NCBI GenBank assembly: GCA_905147135.1
Contig: LR990060.1
Location: 6,774,001 to 6,838,000 of the forward strand
Source: Blastobasis lacticolella
Taxonomy: Eukaryota; Arthropoda; Insecta; Lepidoptera; Blastobasidae
Direction: 5' to 3'
Length of the DNA stretch: 64,000 nt
The position numbers and the translations under genes were made by a program. Positions 23,231 through 32,666 of the stretch are shown here, piece after piece. Within the stretch, counting starts at the first letter, position 1. Each line of letters begins with the position of its first letter. The notes below the pieces were generated by a model, which was not told where the DNA came from, did not search any database, and was given only the letters and a program-made list of their open reading frames with translations.

Positions 23231-23740
23231 TTAATCTTAAAGATGGTCCATTATTAATTGATTGTTGGACTTGTGTTTGAAAAACTCATAAATTATCTGC
23301 ATTTTACTTTTAACTCGTAAGACGTAATATAAGGGTATGCTTTCTATATTTTTATGACTTGAAACTTCACTTCAATACCTGAAAGAGAGCTTCACATTCA
23401 ATAAAAGAGGCACTCCATATACGACGAGAGCAAAACCATGTCCACGCTAAAGGTCTTTCTCGCACAAAAACGTAATAAAAATCCATGTACTTACCACTTT
23501 ATAACTTAAACACCCTACATTATGTGTTTTTCGTCTCTCCAACGTAGCCCATTGAGTTTTTGATCCCGGTGCAAGTGAATTTGACCCTTATTCCATCGTG
23601 ATAAGGCCTACGTCGTATGATAATGCCAAGAGACACGGAAACGTGCGCTGTGCTTAAAAAACCGCGTTCATTTGTCACAGGCAGATGCAGCCGATTCAGG
23701 TGTGCGGCCACGAAATGGGCCTTCCGTTGTTTTATTAACA
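23231..23740. other. no gene recognised
   Basis: Nothing recognised. Confidence 0.4.
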
Positions 23741-23842
23741 AAAAAAAAACAAAATAATTATATCAGTCATAATTTTGGCATCAATATTCATAAAAAAAAA
23801 CAAAATAATTATATCAGTCATAATCTTGGCACCAATATTCCT
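23741..23842. repeat. two-copy 51-bp tandem duplication
   Basis: The unit begins with an A-run, then 'caaaataattatatcagtcataat' and 'ttggcatcaatattc'. The copies at 23741-23791 and 23792-23842 differ at a few positions. The A-run at the unit start suggests slippage or a duplicated A-tail. Confidence 0.85.
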
Positions 23843-23889
23843 CTTATGGTCTCGTAGGTGAGGGATTGGAGTCCGCCATGGCGGTAATA

Positions 23890-23965
23890 TTTGGCAGATG
23901 AAGTAGTTATAGTAGAGCGACTGTTATCTGAAGTCCGTGACCCTGTTATCATGGGAACTTGGCTA
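23890..23965 (-). mobile_element. SINE-A short fragment
   Basis: 'gtagttatagtagagcgactgttatctgaagtccgtgaccctgttatcatgggaac' matches the reversed middle of SINE-A. Confidence 0.55.
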
Positions 23966-23999
23966 AATTTTTAAGGCATTAAGTAAAATGTCTTTTGAA

Positions 24000-24130
24000 T
24001 CATCATCATCATCTTCTGAGCGAATATTTCCGGCTTCTGTCAGAGTCTGCTTTCCGGCTCTTTCTTCTGTACTTCTCCCATTCTTGGGCATCCTCGTGTC
24101 GTAAGCTCTCGCCACGGATCTCTCTAAGCG
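24000..24130 (-). mobile_element. RTE-2 ORF2 C-terminal remnant
   Basis: The minus strand reads SLRHEDAQEWEKYRRKSRKADS and ends in (GAT)n, parallel to 38706-38890. Same strand as the other three RTE-2 copies. The frame is decayed. Confidence 0.62.
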
Positions 24131-24820
24131 ATGTAAGTAAAATGTCTTTTGGAGAAGTATTTCAGGTAAACTGAAGTAATAAATTTCAATTATTTTCCTG
24201 GCCAACTGGTCCTGCCCGCTGACTCTTTTGATCTTGTAAGTAGGTTTTGCGACGAAAGCAGAAAGTACTGGATAAGATAAAAAATTATTATTTTCAAATA
24301 GATTATACAATCCAAATTACGAAATAGTAGGCATTACGAAATGGCTTATCCTATACGTCACATGGTTATAGGTTGTCATACGCTATTAAAATAAAGATTT
24401 TATTGCTATACAAAGTGCCATAATATAAAATGTTAGGAATTGTATAAATACTCTATCTTATTTAAAATGAAAAATTTTTTGACGGTCCTTTCACACTTTT
24501 AAACCAAAATGAATAAAATGTTTTATTGTTGAGAAAATATTATCACCGTCATCCGCTGTATTATTAAAACCTTAACCACATTAGTGGAGGATTTTGTTGT
24601 AATATCTATTATATTGGGCTCGAATTTATGATGAAATAATACAAAATAAAACAGTAAATGTGCTACCCAATTGTCTAGAGTCGGTAGGTCATATCTGGTC
24701 TGCCTCCCTTGTAAAAAACAAGGAAGCGAAAAAAGTTAGGCTTTTATTATATTATGCCGGATAAAACTCGCCATCTAAATATTCTAATGATTCTTCATAT
24801 TAACAAATCGTCACGGGGTA
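24131..24820. other. no gene recognised
   Basis: AT-rich; nothing recognised. Confidence 0.45.
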
Positions 24821-25060
24821 CCAATTTCAATACTCAGAGCTCCCCAGCAGAATACCGTGGTCAACCTCGCTTTTCCAACCGTATTAGGGGTTTGCGTTAT
24901 GCGTTTACACATAACTAAACTAGTCGCGAACTAGTTGCGGTACTGAACTTCGACAAGCCTTAAAATATGAAACGCTCACCCATCCCGTTCCAGACTCTAC
25001 CTGTATTTTATAACTATTGCCATTAGTCAGCAAGCACGCTGACACTGGATTCGAGCCACT
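24821..25060 (+). repeat. repeat X, copy 2
   Basis: 'accgtggtcaacctcgcttttccaaccgtattagg', 'actagttgcggtactgaacttcgac', 'gctcacccatcccg' and 'agcaagcacgctgac' match 2150-2330 in order, with a small insertion at 24892-24920. Confidence 0.5.
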
Positions 25061-25637
25061 TGCCAAGTTTCTTCTAACTCAAAATTATGTGCCGCACACC
25101 AATGTAACCCGTGTTTTCCTATTACCAACTTTATGTGCCGTTTGTGTCAGCTACGGCCTTTTTTACAACTCGCCCAATGTCTTTTCGCCAGTTTGATGGC
25201 CCAAGTAGAACTGTCAAGTGATTGAGCGGCGTCCTTTGACACGGCCCTGGGGAAAAATTACTGAGGTTTTTGCGAAGAATCAAGGTATGCTGTGACATAC
25301 TTCCAATTCTTCAGTGGGGTGGGTGCTACTGTCGATTTTATGAGCACATTTCATGTCTTTTCTGATGATCTTGAGATCAATAGGTGATAAAAATGTGAAA
25401 GTTTGTATATTTGGATGTTTATTACTCAATCAGGCAAAAACGGCTTCATAGCTTGAGCCGGATTGAGCTTAATAAAAGTAAATAAAATTCAAGAATAAGA
25501 AGATGAATAATAATAGTAAAGAAATAAATTTTTATAAATAAGCAGTGCCTGTTGTGTCGTTTATAATTGTGTTTTTTGCTTTATGCTTTATTGTGTACAA
25601 TAAAGAGTTAAATAAATCAATATAAAAAAAATAAAAA
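25061..25637. other. no gene; probable LINE 3' tail at 25540-25636
   Basis: At 25595-25636 'gtgtacaataaagagttaaataaatcaatataaaaaaaataaaaaa' looks like a polyadenylated retroposon end directly before SINE-A. A host transcript 3' end is possible but has no supporting exon. Confidence 0.35.
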
Positions 25638-25671
25638 AGGGTCCGGGTTCGAATCCTACTGCCGCCTTGTA

Positions 25672-25858
25672 CAGTCGAGTTCATTAATATGTAAGCATTA
25701 CCAAGGCTTCAAATATAAATGTACATGGAAGGGTACATATATATCTGAGCAGATGTACATATGTTTGATTGATGAATCTGCTCAGATATATAAGTATCCT
25801 TCCATGTACATTTATATTTGAAGCCTTGGTAATGCTCACATATTAATGAACTCGACTG
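25672..25858. mobile_element. palindromic mariner-like MITE (TA target)
   Basis: Two 81-bp arms (25672-25752, 25778-25858) are inverted copies with about three mismatches, around a 25-bp loop. The ends are CAGTCGAGTTCATTAATATG, and TA flanks both sides. CAGT-type ends and a TA duplication fit Tc1/mariner. It is non-coding and lies inside SINE-A, so it is younger than that SINE. Confidence 0.92.
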
Positions 25859-26042
25859 TACCAATGACTCTTTTCTGAGCTTTGTACATTAGTTGAATAC
25901 TAACCGATGCTCTTTCGGTGAGGGAAAACATCGTGATGAAACCTGCACATTCAGGTGACCATGACCTAATCTAATCAGGTTCCTGCTACCTGGTAGCATG
26001 GTCACGGACGTCAGATGGCAGTCGCTCCACTGTAATTACCTG

Positions 26043-26293
26043 TAGCCGTATTCACAATTATTCGAAACCGTTTCCGAACGATTCGACACGAAATTCGTGA
26101 GCGGCGAATCCGTGTCGATGGATTCGAAAACTTTTATTCAGAATTCCGATAGATTCCACGGAAACTCTACTCTCTATAACATATGAAAATTTCATCAAAA
26201 TTAACTGAATCCACACTTTCCTAAGAACTTTTGCGGGGTCCTTTGTCGATTCCATATCTGAATCCGATTTCCGAGCCATTGTGAATACGGCTA
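26043..26293. mobile_element. MITE with CTG duplication
   Basis: Inverted ends TAGCCGTATTCACAAT (26043-26058, reversed at 26278-26293) are flanked by CTG at 26040-26042 and 26294-26296. The uninterrupted SINE-A has a single CTG there, so the duplication is real. The interior is 251 bp and non-coding. 3-bp duplications occur in Harbinger-like and some other families, but I cannot name this one. Confidence 0.9.
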
Positions 26294-26467
26294 CTGATCT
26301 GCAAAACTCTGGATCATGATCAAGGTGGACCCCGGGCCCTCGTGTGCGAGAGTACAAGCGGGACAGTAACGCTAAGATGACTTTTTATCTTATTTAAGGA
26401 ATGACCGAAGTTAGACCTGTGTAGCTCAGTATAGACACTTGGTTAATTATAAATCGACCACAACTGG

Positions 26468-26624
26468 TATATCGCCCGCGGTTAAGTAGGCGGAACGGGG
26501 ACATTTCGGGGCTGAAAGCGGGGGCGCGAGGCAGGGAGCTCAAATGGTTTACAAAATGTTCCTTGGCCCCCGCGCCCCTGTTCATCCCGGAAATTTCACC
26601 CTCCCAACCCCCGCGGGCGATATA
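26468..26624. repeat. GC-rich foldback element
   Basis: TATATCGCCCGCGG (26468-26481) is repeated inverted at 26611-26624. Inside, 'gcgggggcgcg' near 26518 can pair with 'ccccgcgcccc' near 26566. The GC content contrasts sharply with AT-rich flanks. It may be a small MITE, since TA at both borders is possible, or a structured RNA locus. No TSD was proven. Confidence 0.6.
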
Positions 26625-26739
26625 TAGTCGATCTATGGCACTTTAATTATTAAACGCTTCCATTTTTCTATGGCACTTTAATTATTATACGCACTTTCAT
26701 TATTATATTAATCGCTGTTTTATATCCATCATTTACCAG

Positions 26740-26865
26740 CCTCGGGGTCCCAAGGGGAAGACCTTCGTCAACCTCACTTCGCCAATGGTATTAGGAGGCA
26801 TATTTTGTGAGCGGCGAGCTCGTTGCAATCCTGAAGTTCGACTAGCCTCAAAGTACGAAGTACGT
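26740..26865 (+). repeat. repeat X, copy 3
   Basis: 'ggggaagaccttcgtcaacctcacttcgccaatggtattagg', then 'gagctcgttgcaatcctgaagttcgac'. The third copy in the same orientation, running into LINE-E. Confidence 0.52.
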
Positions 26866-27010
26866 GTTTTTCAAGAAAGGGGTAAAAAGGTTTTTGCGGG
26901 GTCGGCAACGCGCGGGTGTCGCCCCTGGTATTGCAAACGTCCATAAGCTGCGGTGACTGCTTACCATTAGGCAAGCCGTAAGCTTGGTTATAACCTTAGC
27001 TGTATTTAAA
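26866..27010 (+). pseudogene. LINE-E 3' fragment
   Basis: 'ttcaagaaaggggtaaaaaggtttttgcggggtcggcaacgcgcggg' encodes FKKGVKRFLRGRQRAG. The 3' end 'gctgcggtgactgcttaccattaggcaagccgtaagcttgg' follows. Strongly 5' truncated. Confidence 0.74.
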
Positions 27011-27071
27011 AAATCCCTATTTTGCCTCTTAAACAATCATATTAATACATCGCCTCAGACATTGCACAAAA

Positions 27072-27410
27072 AGGGCGTCAGTGGCCTAGTGGTTAACGTA
27101 TCTAACTGGTAAGCAAGAGGTACCGGCTTCGAATTCAACTGCCGCCATGCACTAATGACGCTTTTCTGTGTTATGTACATTAGTTGAATGCTAACCGACG
27201 CTCTTACGGTGAGGGAAAACATCGTGATGAAACCTGCACTATGAATATGTAACCATGATCCAATCTGGTCGGATTCCCTGGTAGCAGGGTCACAGAACTC
27301 TGGTGGCATTCGCTCCACTGTAATTACCTGATCTACCAAATCGTGGATCATGGTGAAGATGTACCCCTGGCCCTCGTGCGCGAGAGCACAACCGGGTCAT
27401 TAACACCAAA
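27072..27410 (+). mobile_element. SINE-A, near full length
   Basis: Head 'cagtggcctagtggttaacgtatctaactggtaag', B-box 'ggcttcgaattc', complete body apart from a small loss at 27236-27243, hairpin 'ctcgtgcgcgagagcac' and end 'ttaacaccaaaagatg'. An RTE-1 copy inserted just past its tail. Confidence 0.87.
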
Positions 27411-27423
27411 AGATGCCATACAT

Positions 27424-27622
27424 CATCATATCAGTCGAAAGACGCCCACTGCTAGGCATTGGCCTCCCTCAGAGATCTCCACAAGTCCGGTTCTGTAATT
27501 TCTGCATCCAGCTGGTACCTGCAATATTTACCAGGTCGTCGGTCCACCTTCTAGGAGGCCTACCCACGCTGCGTCTTCTGGTACGTAGTCGCCACTCGAG
27601 AATTTTACTGCCTCTTGCATTT
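27424..27622 (-). mobile_element. RTE-1 insertion with 13-bp TSD
   Basis: AGATGCCATACAT lies at 27411-27423 and 27623-27635. The insert begins with reversed (GAT)n ('catcatatcagtcg'). On the minus strand it contains the 'gacgacctggta..tattgcaggtaccagctggatgcag..' coding end of RTE-1 (a DLV..AG.SWM-type end). It is 5' truncated to 199 bp. Confidence 0.83.
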
Positions 27623-27635
27623 AGATGCCATACAT

Positions 27636-28398
27636 TGCCTTAAAAATCCACATCAAAACATCAAAGCATAGTACCCTGAATCTGCAGTACAAAACCCGGA
27701 ACAGAAACCAGTTATCCAAGAGGAAATGTTATCGTTGAGAGCGATTTCTTTTGTCAGCCTAGTGAGCTATTTTGTCCGCTCCCATCGCGCATAACTGATT
27801 CAACAAAAGTTTTTAAATTGCTCAAAGGAAACCAAGACTCGCAGCGGAAAATTTGTCTCTTATGGAGAATGGAGATATTTTTAGATCTCCACGAATTCAC
27901 CAGACCCGGCTTTCAGGCATCGTAATGTGGTTGAAAGGAGCAAGGGAAATAAGCCAATTTAAATTTTGTTTATTCGCAGAGAAACGGCTAGAAATGTAAT
28001 TCTTGAAGTATGGAGGTCTAACCTCACACGTCAGGGCCGTTTCTAGAACGTCGCCGGAACGTGTTTCAGCAGGTGTTTAAAAAATATCGGTGTATTCATT
28101 CACGTTTGTACCCGTGTCCGCAGGATGTGTGGGGTTATAGCCAGGCAATTGACCGCCATCTCACCTGGTGGTAAGGGACGATGAGGCCAAAGATGGGTAA
28201 TAGAGAAAAAATAAAAAATACAGTTTTTGAAAATAGGTTTAATTCTTACATCAACAGTACGTATTGCTAGTTACTCTACCTCCTCGGAATGAGCCTCCTC
28301 CACATTAGTAGGAGGTATGGCCATGATATCCGCGCTTGACAATATTACTACTATTTCACGTACCCATAATATAACTAGTTTTAGTATAACTAATATTA
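27636..28398. other. no gene; one LINE 3' scrap
   Basis: At 28141-28200 'gaccgccatctcacctggtggtaagggacgatgaggccaaagatgg' resembles a common LINE 3' end. The rest is unrecognised. Confidence 0.4.
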
Positions 28399-28610
28399 CT
28401 AGTACACAAAATCGCACCTTTTTAGAGGTAGGAAGAGAACACATCGTTCCACTTGCTGTTTGTCCTCACAAATCTCTCTTGCTTCTTCTACATTAACCTT
28501 TTCATGCATGAACGTCGAATTAGAAGTTTTTTTTACAACATCGATTTGATAGTTATACATACGTCTCGGTCTTCCCCTACCAACTATTGCATCCACAACG
28601 GCCATATATA
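28399..28610 (-). pseudogene. family P LINE ORF2 C-terminus
   Basis: The minus strand encodes RGRPRRMYNYQIDVV and then VNVEEAREICEDKQ. GRP-R followed by a V-N-V-E-E-A-R-x-[IL]-C-x-D segment recurs at 42050-42160 (INVEELTEICQDLSKW). It looks like the last domain of a non-LTR ORF2. The clade is not assigned. Confidence 0.55.
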
Positions 28611-29514
28611 CTCTTCTGGGTTTATTTCCTATTATTAATCATCATGCCCTTACCAGCTAATCAATTATTTCTCTGTTCTAGTCATTAGTCGTCTTCTTTT
28701 ATATTTCAATTTCACGTATCTACCAATAAATGTGTTTCCAATCAAATAGTTTATTTGCAAGGACACAGTAGTTGATAATACAGTTTTCAACATTAATACA
28801 GTATTCAACTTGCATGCAAGTGTGCAAACATTGTACATCCAAATTATTTGTCGTTCAAACTTTAAACTTTGGAGCATAATACTGTTGCTGCTCAACTGTT
28901 TGTGTAGGATAGATTTATAACTAAGGGAATAAATTCTACAACGTACTCGTAAGTATTACAAACCACAATTCCCCTAGGCGGCCTAAAAACCAACCCATCC
29001 GTGTCTTTGACCTAAATAACGATAATACCCTTACATAACGATACACACATGGCATAAAAGATATATAGACAGATAAAAGTGGAGCAAAAAGGGCCGGTCC
29101 ATTTCCTTATTGTGTGATTTCTATATCCATTTGTCATCTCAGCTGTCGGTCGGATTTCGCGGGATCATGGTTGGATGAATACATTACAGGCCTGCTTTGA
29201 TGGTAACAGAGCGGGTGGGAAAACTGGGAAAGAATCAAATTGTAAGCAATCTGAATGTTTTATAGATCACTCTGTTTTATGGTTGTATTTTTTGGCGCAT
29301 TACGACCGATTTGAGGCTCTTTATGCTGATGTCAAAGAAGGGTTGATGGGGTTTTTCGTGTGGGGGCGTCATCGCTGTTTACTTTGTTACGGGTGAAGCC
29401 TAATGACTGTTTAGCTTTGGCTCCTAAATGAGCATTAACACTCCAACGAGCCCCCGTTATTTGGAAGTGTTTGAGGGAATTTGGCCTTTACGGAAATGTC
29501 TGAGAAGCATTTTT
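28611..29514. other. no gene recognised
   Basis: Nothing recognised; open frames are short. Confidence 0.45.
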
Positions 29515-29665
29515 TTATGCTACTCAGTGACAAGCGAGCAGACAGCCCACCTGATGGTGAGTGGTACTTAACTGTCGCCCATAACATCTACGATTCTTAC
29601 ATTTAGGTTGCAGGTAAAAAAAATTGATAACCGCAGGTGCGTTGTCACTTTGAGGACTAATATGA
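29515..29665 (-). mobile_element. LINE-K 3' end, copy 2
   Basis: The reverse of 12786-12945: 'gacagcccacctgatgg', 'cccataacatctacgatt', 'ttaggttgcagg', 'cgcaggtgcgttgtcac'. Confidence 0.52.
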
Positions 29666-30000
29666 AATGCTCCATGCCTATAATTTCGCTGCCTGCCTTA
29701 TTATTTAAACCGGAACACAGCGATGCAAGCATTGGCTTTGTCAAATTCAGAAAATCAATTGTCGATCGAGTGCTCAACGAGTGTTTTATTATTCATGTAA
29801 GGTATTCCAGTATTCCAAGGCAGGGTAGTTATGAAGACTTTGCCATAATCATACTTAACTCGGAAATCTTGAAGGACTTGAGGTCGAAAATTGCTCTAAT
29901 GAAAATGTATTACAGAAAATGCTTCTGTTATTTTCTATGTAAAAGTCATAAGCGGGTGCTCGTCTTAAACTACAAAGTGAAAGTAGTTAATATCCAATAA
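29666..30000. other. 130-codon open frame without homology
   Basis: An open frame at 29608-30000 (+) starts in the reversed LINE-K piece and continues through this stretch to a stop at its end. I see no domain, signal peptide or splice context. Most likely chance, but long enough to note. Confidence 0.3.
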
Positions 30001-30222
30001 TTGGATCGGCGGTGGCATAGTGGTAACGGTATCCGTCTCGCAATGCGAGAGGTACCGGGTTCGATCCTCGTGCCGTATGTATCTACCAATGACTTTTTCT
30101 TAGTGATGAAAGTTAGTTCAACACTAACCTATGCTCTTACAGTGAGGGAAACAGCATGTAGGAACCTGCACATTCAGGTGACTGAATATGTAATCATGAT
30201 TACATGATCCAATCTTGTCAGG
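30001..30222 (+). mobile_element. SINE-A, 3' truncated
   Basis: Head 'ggtggcatagtggtaacggtatccgtctcg', B-box 'gggttcgatcctcg', body to 'gatccaatcttgtcaggttccc'. It is then replaced by an opposed SINE-A head. Confidence 0.8.
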
Positions 30223-30229
30223 TTCCCGC

Positions 30230-30312
30230 GTACTCGGCCGCAATGGGATTCCAAACTGGTCCCTCTCGCTTACGAGTCGGATAATTTCACCACTCGGCCA
30301 CCAACGCTCTTC
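30230..30312 (-). mobile_element. SINE-A head in reverse orientation
   Basis: The plus strand shows 'gcaatgggattccaaactggtccctctcgcttacgagtcggata' and 'accactcggccaccaacgct', the reverse of the tRNA-like head. It lies tail-to-head opposite the copy at 30001. Confidence 0.75.
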
Positions 30313-30774
30313 TATAAGTACTCAGCTTAACGGCAACAAATTTCCGAGCAGCGAGCAAGAATAAACTTTACGAGGAAGCTGTAGCAACTTCAAAATTTAA
30401 CAATACTGTTATAGTTAAAAGTTGGGCGCAAGATTCTGTGTTATTTCTGTATTCCAGCCGGCGGGCTACATGGGAGAATTAGATACATACGTGAGTGAAA
30501 TTTACAATGTTCCGACCCCTAATGATACTTAAAGCGTACGTACACGGTTCCCATATTACAATGCTTTTACCACCATTTGGAATTTCAGTCGCATATTGGG
30601 CCTCGGACTTTGATAGATGTCGTTGTAAGAATGGAGACCTTGAGTTAGGTACTCTTTGTTATTCGGGGATTTGAGGCGCGTACCAAATCTGGGCTGGATT
30701 TAAACGATGATTTACTTCAAATCCAAATAAAATTGTTACAATGGGTTGGAATTAATATTTTTTTTATGTAACAC
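30313..30774. other. no gene recognised
   Basis: AT-rich; nothing recognised. Confidence 0.4.
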
Positions 30775-30924
30775 TAGTGGACCTGGCGCGACTTCGTTCA
30801 CGTACACGTACTTTAACCCTACCTATCCTTTTCTTCTTGCTTATAAATCTTCCTCTTGAAGCTATCTATTGTGGAAAACCGCCCTAAAATCCGTTGCGTA
30901 GTTTAAAAGATCTAAGCGTACATA
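30775..30924 (+). repeat. repeat N (Helitron-like), left half
   Basis: 'actagtggacctggcgcgacttcgttcacg' starts it and 'aaaatccgttgcgtagtttaaaagatctaagcgtacata' ends it at the LINE junction. The expected continuation ('gacagacagcgagaagggactttgtttta') is found after the LINE at 36405. Confidence 0.5.
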
Positions 30925-31176
30925 TACCTCCGAGATATCCGCCGAACGCAGACGTGTCGCAGTCTCGTTCCAAAAATAAACAAATATTTTAAACATTTAG
31001 TAAGCAACTTTGATCACTATTAAATAGTAAACAGTGTTGTAATAATCGAGTATTGTGTGACGTGCGCCAAATTAATTGTGCTGCCTACTACCTGGTTTAA
31101 CCCCGCACCTCACCTCGGGGAACAAAGACAGTTGCGATAATTCATCTTTCTCGCACCTATAGTTCGTGTTGTGCCG

Positions 31177-32112
31177 ATGTACTTTGTGCATTCCGCTACC
31201 ATGTTGCCATTGCGGTCTCCACAGAAGTGCTCTTCGACTCCAGACCTTATGAGCCTCGAGAATAAGGCAGAAGCCGAATCCATGCTTATACATCCACGCA
31301 AACGTAAACTGGAACTGGACTCAACGATAACAGATACCTTGTCGTCGATAAAGAACGAAATTCTTGATTCCCTAAACTTATTACGTAAGGAACAGGATGA
31401 AAAGATAAATTTCCTCCATAATTGCATTAATGTGGGCATCAAGCAGGAGTTAAAAAACCTCAACGCGAGTTTCCAAGAGTTAAAGGCCTCGTTGGAACAC
31501 ACTGATCGCGACCTACAAGACACAAATAACACGGTTTCACAGTTGGACATGCGAGTCGTAAGTATTGAGAAACTTATACCACAAATCGATGCCATGCAAC
31601 AAACTATCTCTTCACTTACAGCCGAGAATCTACGTAATAAACAGTGGGCAAGATTGTTAAACGTAGAAATCTCTGGAATACCGGAAAATAAAAATGAGAA
31701 CCTTTGCTCGATAGTGTTACGTATATCCAACTATATTGGTATGCAGCTCAGCCCCGATGATATCGAGTATGTCACACGGATCCAGGCAATGAACCCCGTG
31801 AAGGATCGTCCACGTAACATCATAATGAAGCTCAAAAAACGTACAACTAAAGATAATTTTATTGTCGGTGCACGTAAACATCGCAGCCTTTCAACAGCTC
31901 ATCTAGACATGCCTGGCGAACCCGTAAAAATATTCATAAATGAACATTTAACGCCCGAAAACAAAATGTTACACAAACTATGCCGAATGAAAGCTACCGA
32001 ACTTGGCTATGAGTTCGTATGGATTAAAAACTGTAAGATATACCTACGCCGTGAAGTAAAGTCACCCCCTATACTTATTAATACAGAAAATGATTTAAAA
32101 AAGTTAACTTAA
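31177..32112 (+). CDS. LINE ORF1 protein (RNA-binding/chaperone type)
   Basis: ORF1 proteins of non-LTR elements coat the element RNA and help target-primed reverse transcription. I start it at the ATG at 31177, which gives 311 residues; a GTG two codons upstream is not a likely eukaryotic start. Residues ~45-155 are rich in heptad-like Leu/Ile with many Lys/Glu and look like a coiled coil (for example LSSIKNEILDSLNLLRKEQD). Residues ~160-300 form a compact basic domain with NVEISGIPE, then DIEYVTRIQAMN, RPRNIIMKLKKRTTKDNF and KIFINEHLTPENK. This layout resembles ORF1 proteins whose C-terminal domain is related to the baculovirus FP family; that link is from memory of the family, not from a search. 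I see no CCHC zinc knuckles. The stop is 490 bp before ORF2. It is intact, so probably functional. Confidence 0.9.
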   Translation: MYFVHSATMLPLRSPQKCSSTPDLMSLENKAEAESMLIHPRKRKLELDSTITDTLSSIKNEILDSLNLLRKEQDEKINFLHNCINVGIKQELKNLNASFQELKASLEHTDRDLQDTNNTVSQLDMRVVSIEKLIPQIDAMQQTISSLTAENLRNKQWARLLNVEISGIPENKNENLCSIVLRISNYIGMQLSPDDIEYVTRIQAMNPVKDRPRNIIMKLKKRTTKDNFIVGARKHRSLSTAHLDMPGEPVKIFINEHLTPENKMLHKLCRMKATELGYEFVWIKNCKIYLRREVKSPPILINTENDLKKLT

Positions 32113-32210
32113 TCACGTGTAGATCTCACATACCATATTATAATGTTTACTTGAATATATTTTCCATCCTAGTATTTACTCACTGTAAGTGGTAGGTTCA
32201 TGAGCACAGA

Positions 32211-32666
32211 ATGTTTACCTCGTTATATCCATTCGGTTTTCTGTTCTACGCAATGTTACATATAGTTTTTCTAAGCAAAAATTACGTAATTTCTCTGCCT
32301 ACATCTTTACGATGCAGGCGCAAGTGTGTATGTATGTACGTATGTAGGAATATAGCTATGTCATTTCATATCGGCAACAAAAAGCACAACAATACCCATG
32401 ACTATCGACTAAGTTATTATCCGTTTAAGTGTATTAGCGATGCGTTTTCTACGATTGCACTTCATAAATATCTAACAATAAAATATAATTTCTCAATGCA
32501 ACACAAGTACTCGTATCGTGTTTCGCTCCACCACACAAACAATTGTATCTACCTACATTTAAAAACTACTCGATGCGACTGGCGTAGGTGCATGCTGGGT
32601 CTCTGTGAACGAATTATTATTATATTACGGTACTACGAAATATTACGAGAACTATATAACGTTTAA
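32211..32666 (+). CDS. unexplained 151-codon ORF between ORF1 and ORF2
   Basis: An ATG-started open frame begins 98 bp after the ORF1 stop and ends inside ORF2, overlapping it in another frame. The product would be rich in Tyr, Ile, Leu, His and Cys with no domain I recognise. It could be chance in AT-rich DNA, a spacer read-through, or a leader for ORF2 through a +1 shift or reinitiation. It is the longest motif-free frame in the window. Confidence 0.22.
   Translation: MFTSLYPFGFLFYAMLHIVFLSKNYVISLPTSLRCRRKCVCMYVCRNIAMSFHIGNKKHNNTHDYRLSYYPFKCISDAFSTIALHKYLTIKYNFSMQHKYSYRVSLHHTNNCIYLHLKTTRCDWRRCMLGLCERIIIILRYYEILRELYNV

Larger units (their letters stand above)
25638..26380 (+). mobile_element. 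SINE-A broken by two MITE insertions
   Basis: SINE segments are 25638-25671 (B-box region 'gggttcgaatcctactgccgcc'), 25859-26042 (continues exactly with 'ccaatgactcttttctgag') and 26294-26380 (continues with 'ctgatctgc' to 'cgctaagatga'). Removing 25672-25858 and 26043-26293 restores the family order. The A-box half of the head is missing at the left. Confidence 0.88.

Noticed and set aside
24000..24310. 115-codon minus-strand frame
   Set aside because: Only its RTE-2 part has meaning; the upstream part is unrelated sequence joined by chance.
25540..25636. AATAAA-containing stretch as a possible host gene 3' end
   Set aside because: No exon, splice pattern or coding frame upstream; the A-rich end directly before a SINE fits a retroposon tail better.
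26058..26357. 99-codon minus-strand frame
   Set aside because: It spans the CTG MITE and SINE-A, so it is a chance frame across two noncoding elements.
29608..30000. 130-codon open frame as a new gene
   Set aside because: It begins in a reversed LINE-K fragment and has no motif; length is within what AT-rich DNA can give by chance in 64 kb.
31110..31730. 206-codon open frame on the minus strand opposite ORF1
   Set aside because: It is a shadow of the conserved plus-strand ORF1; the composition mirrors ORF1 codons and there is no independent motif.
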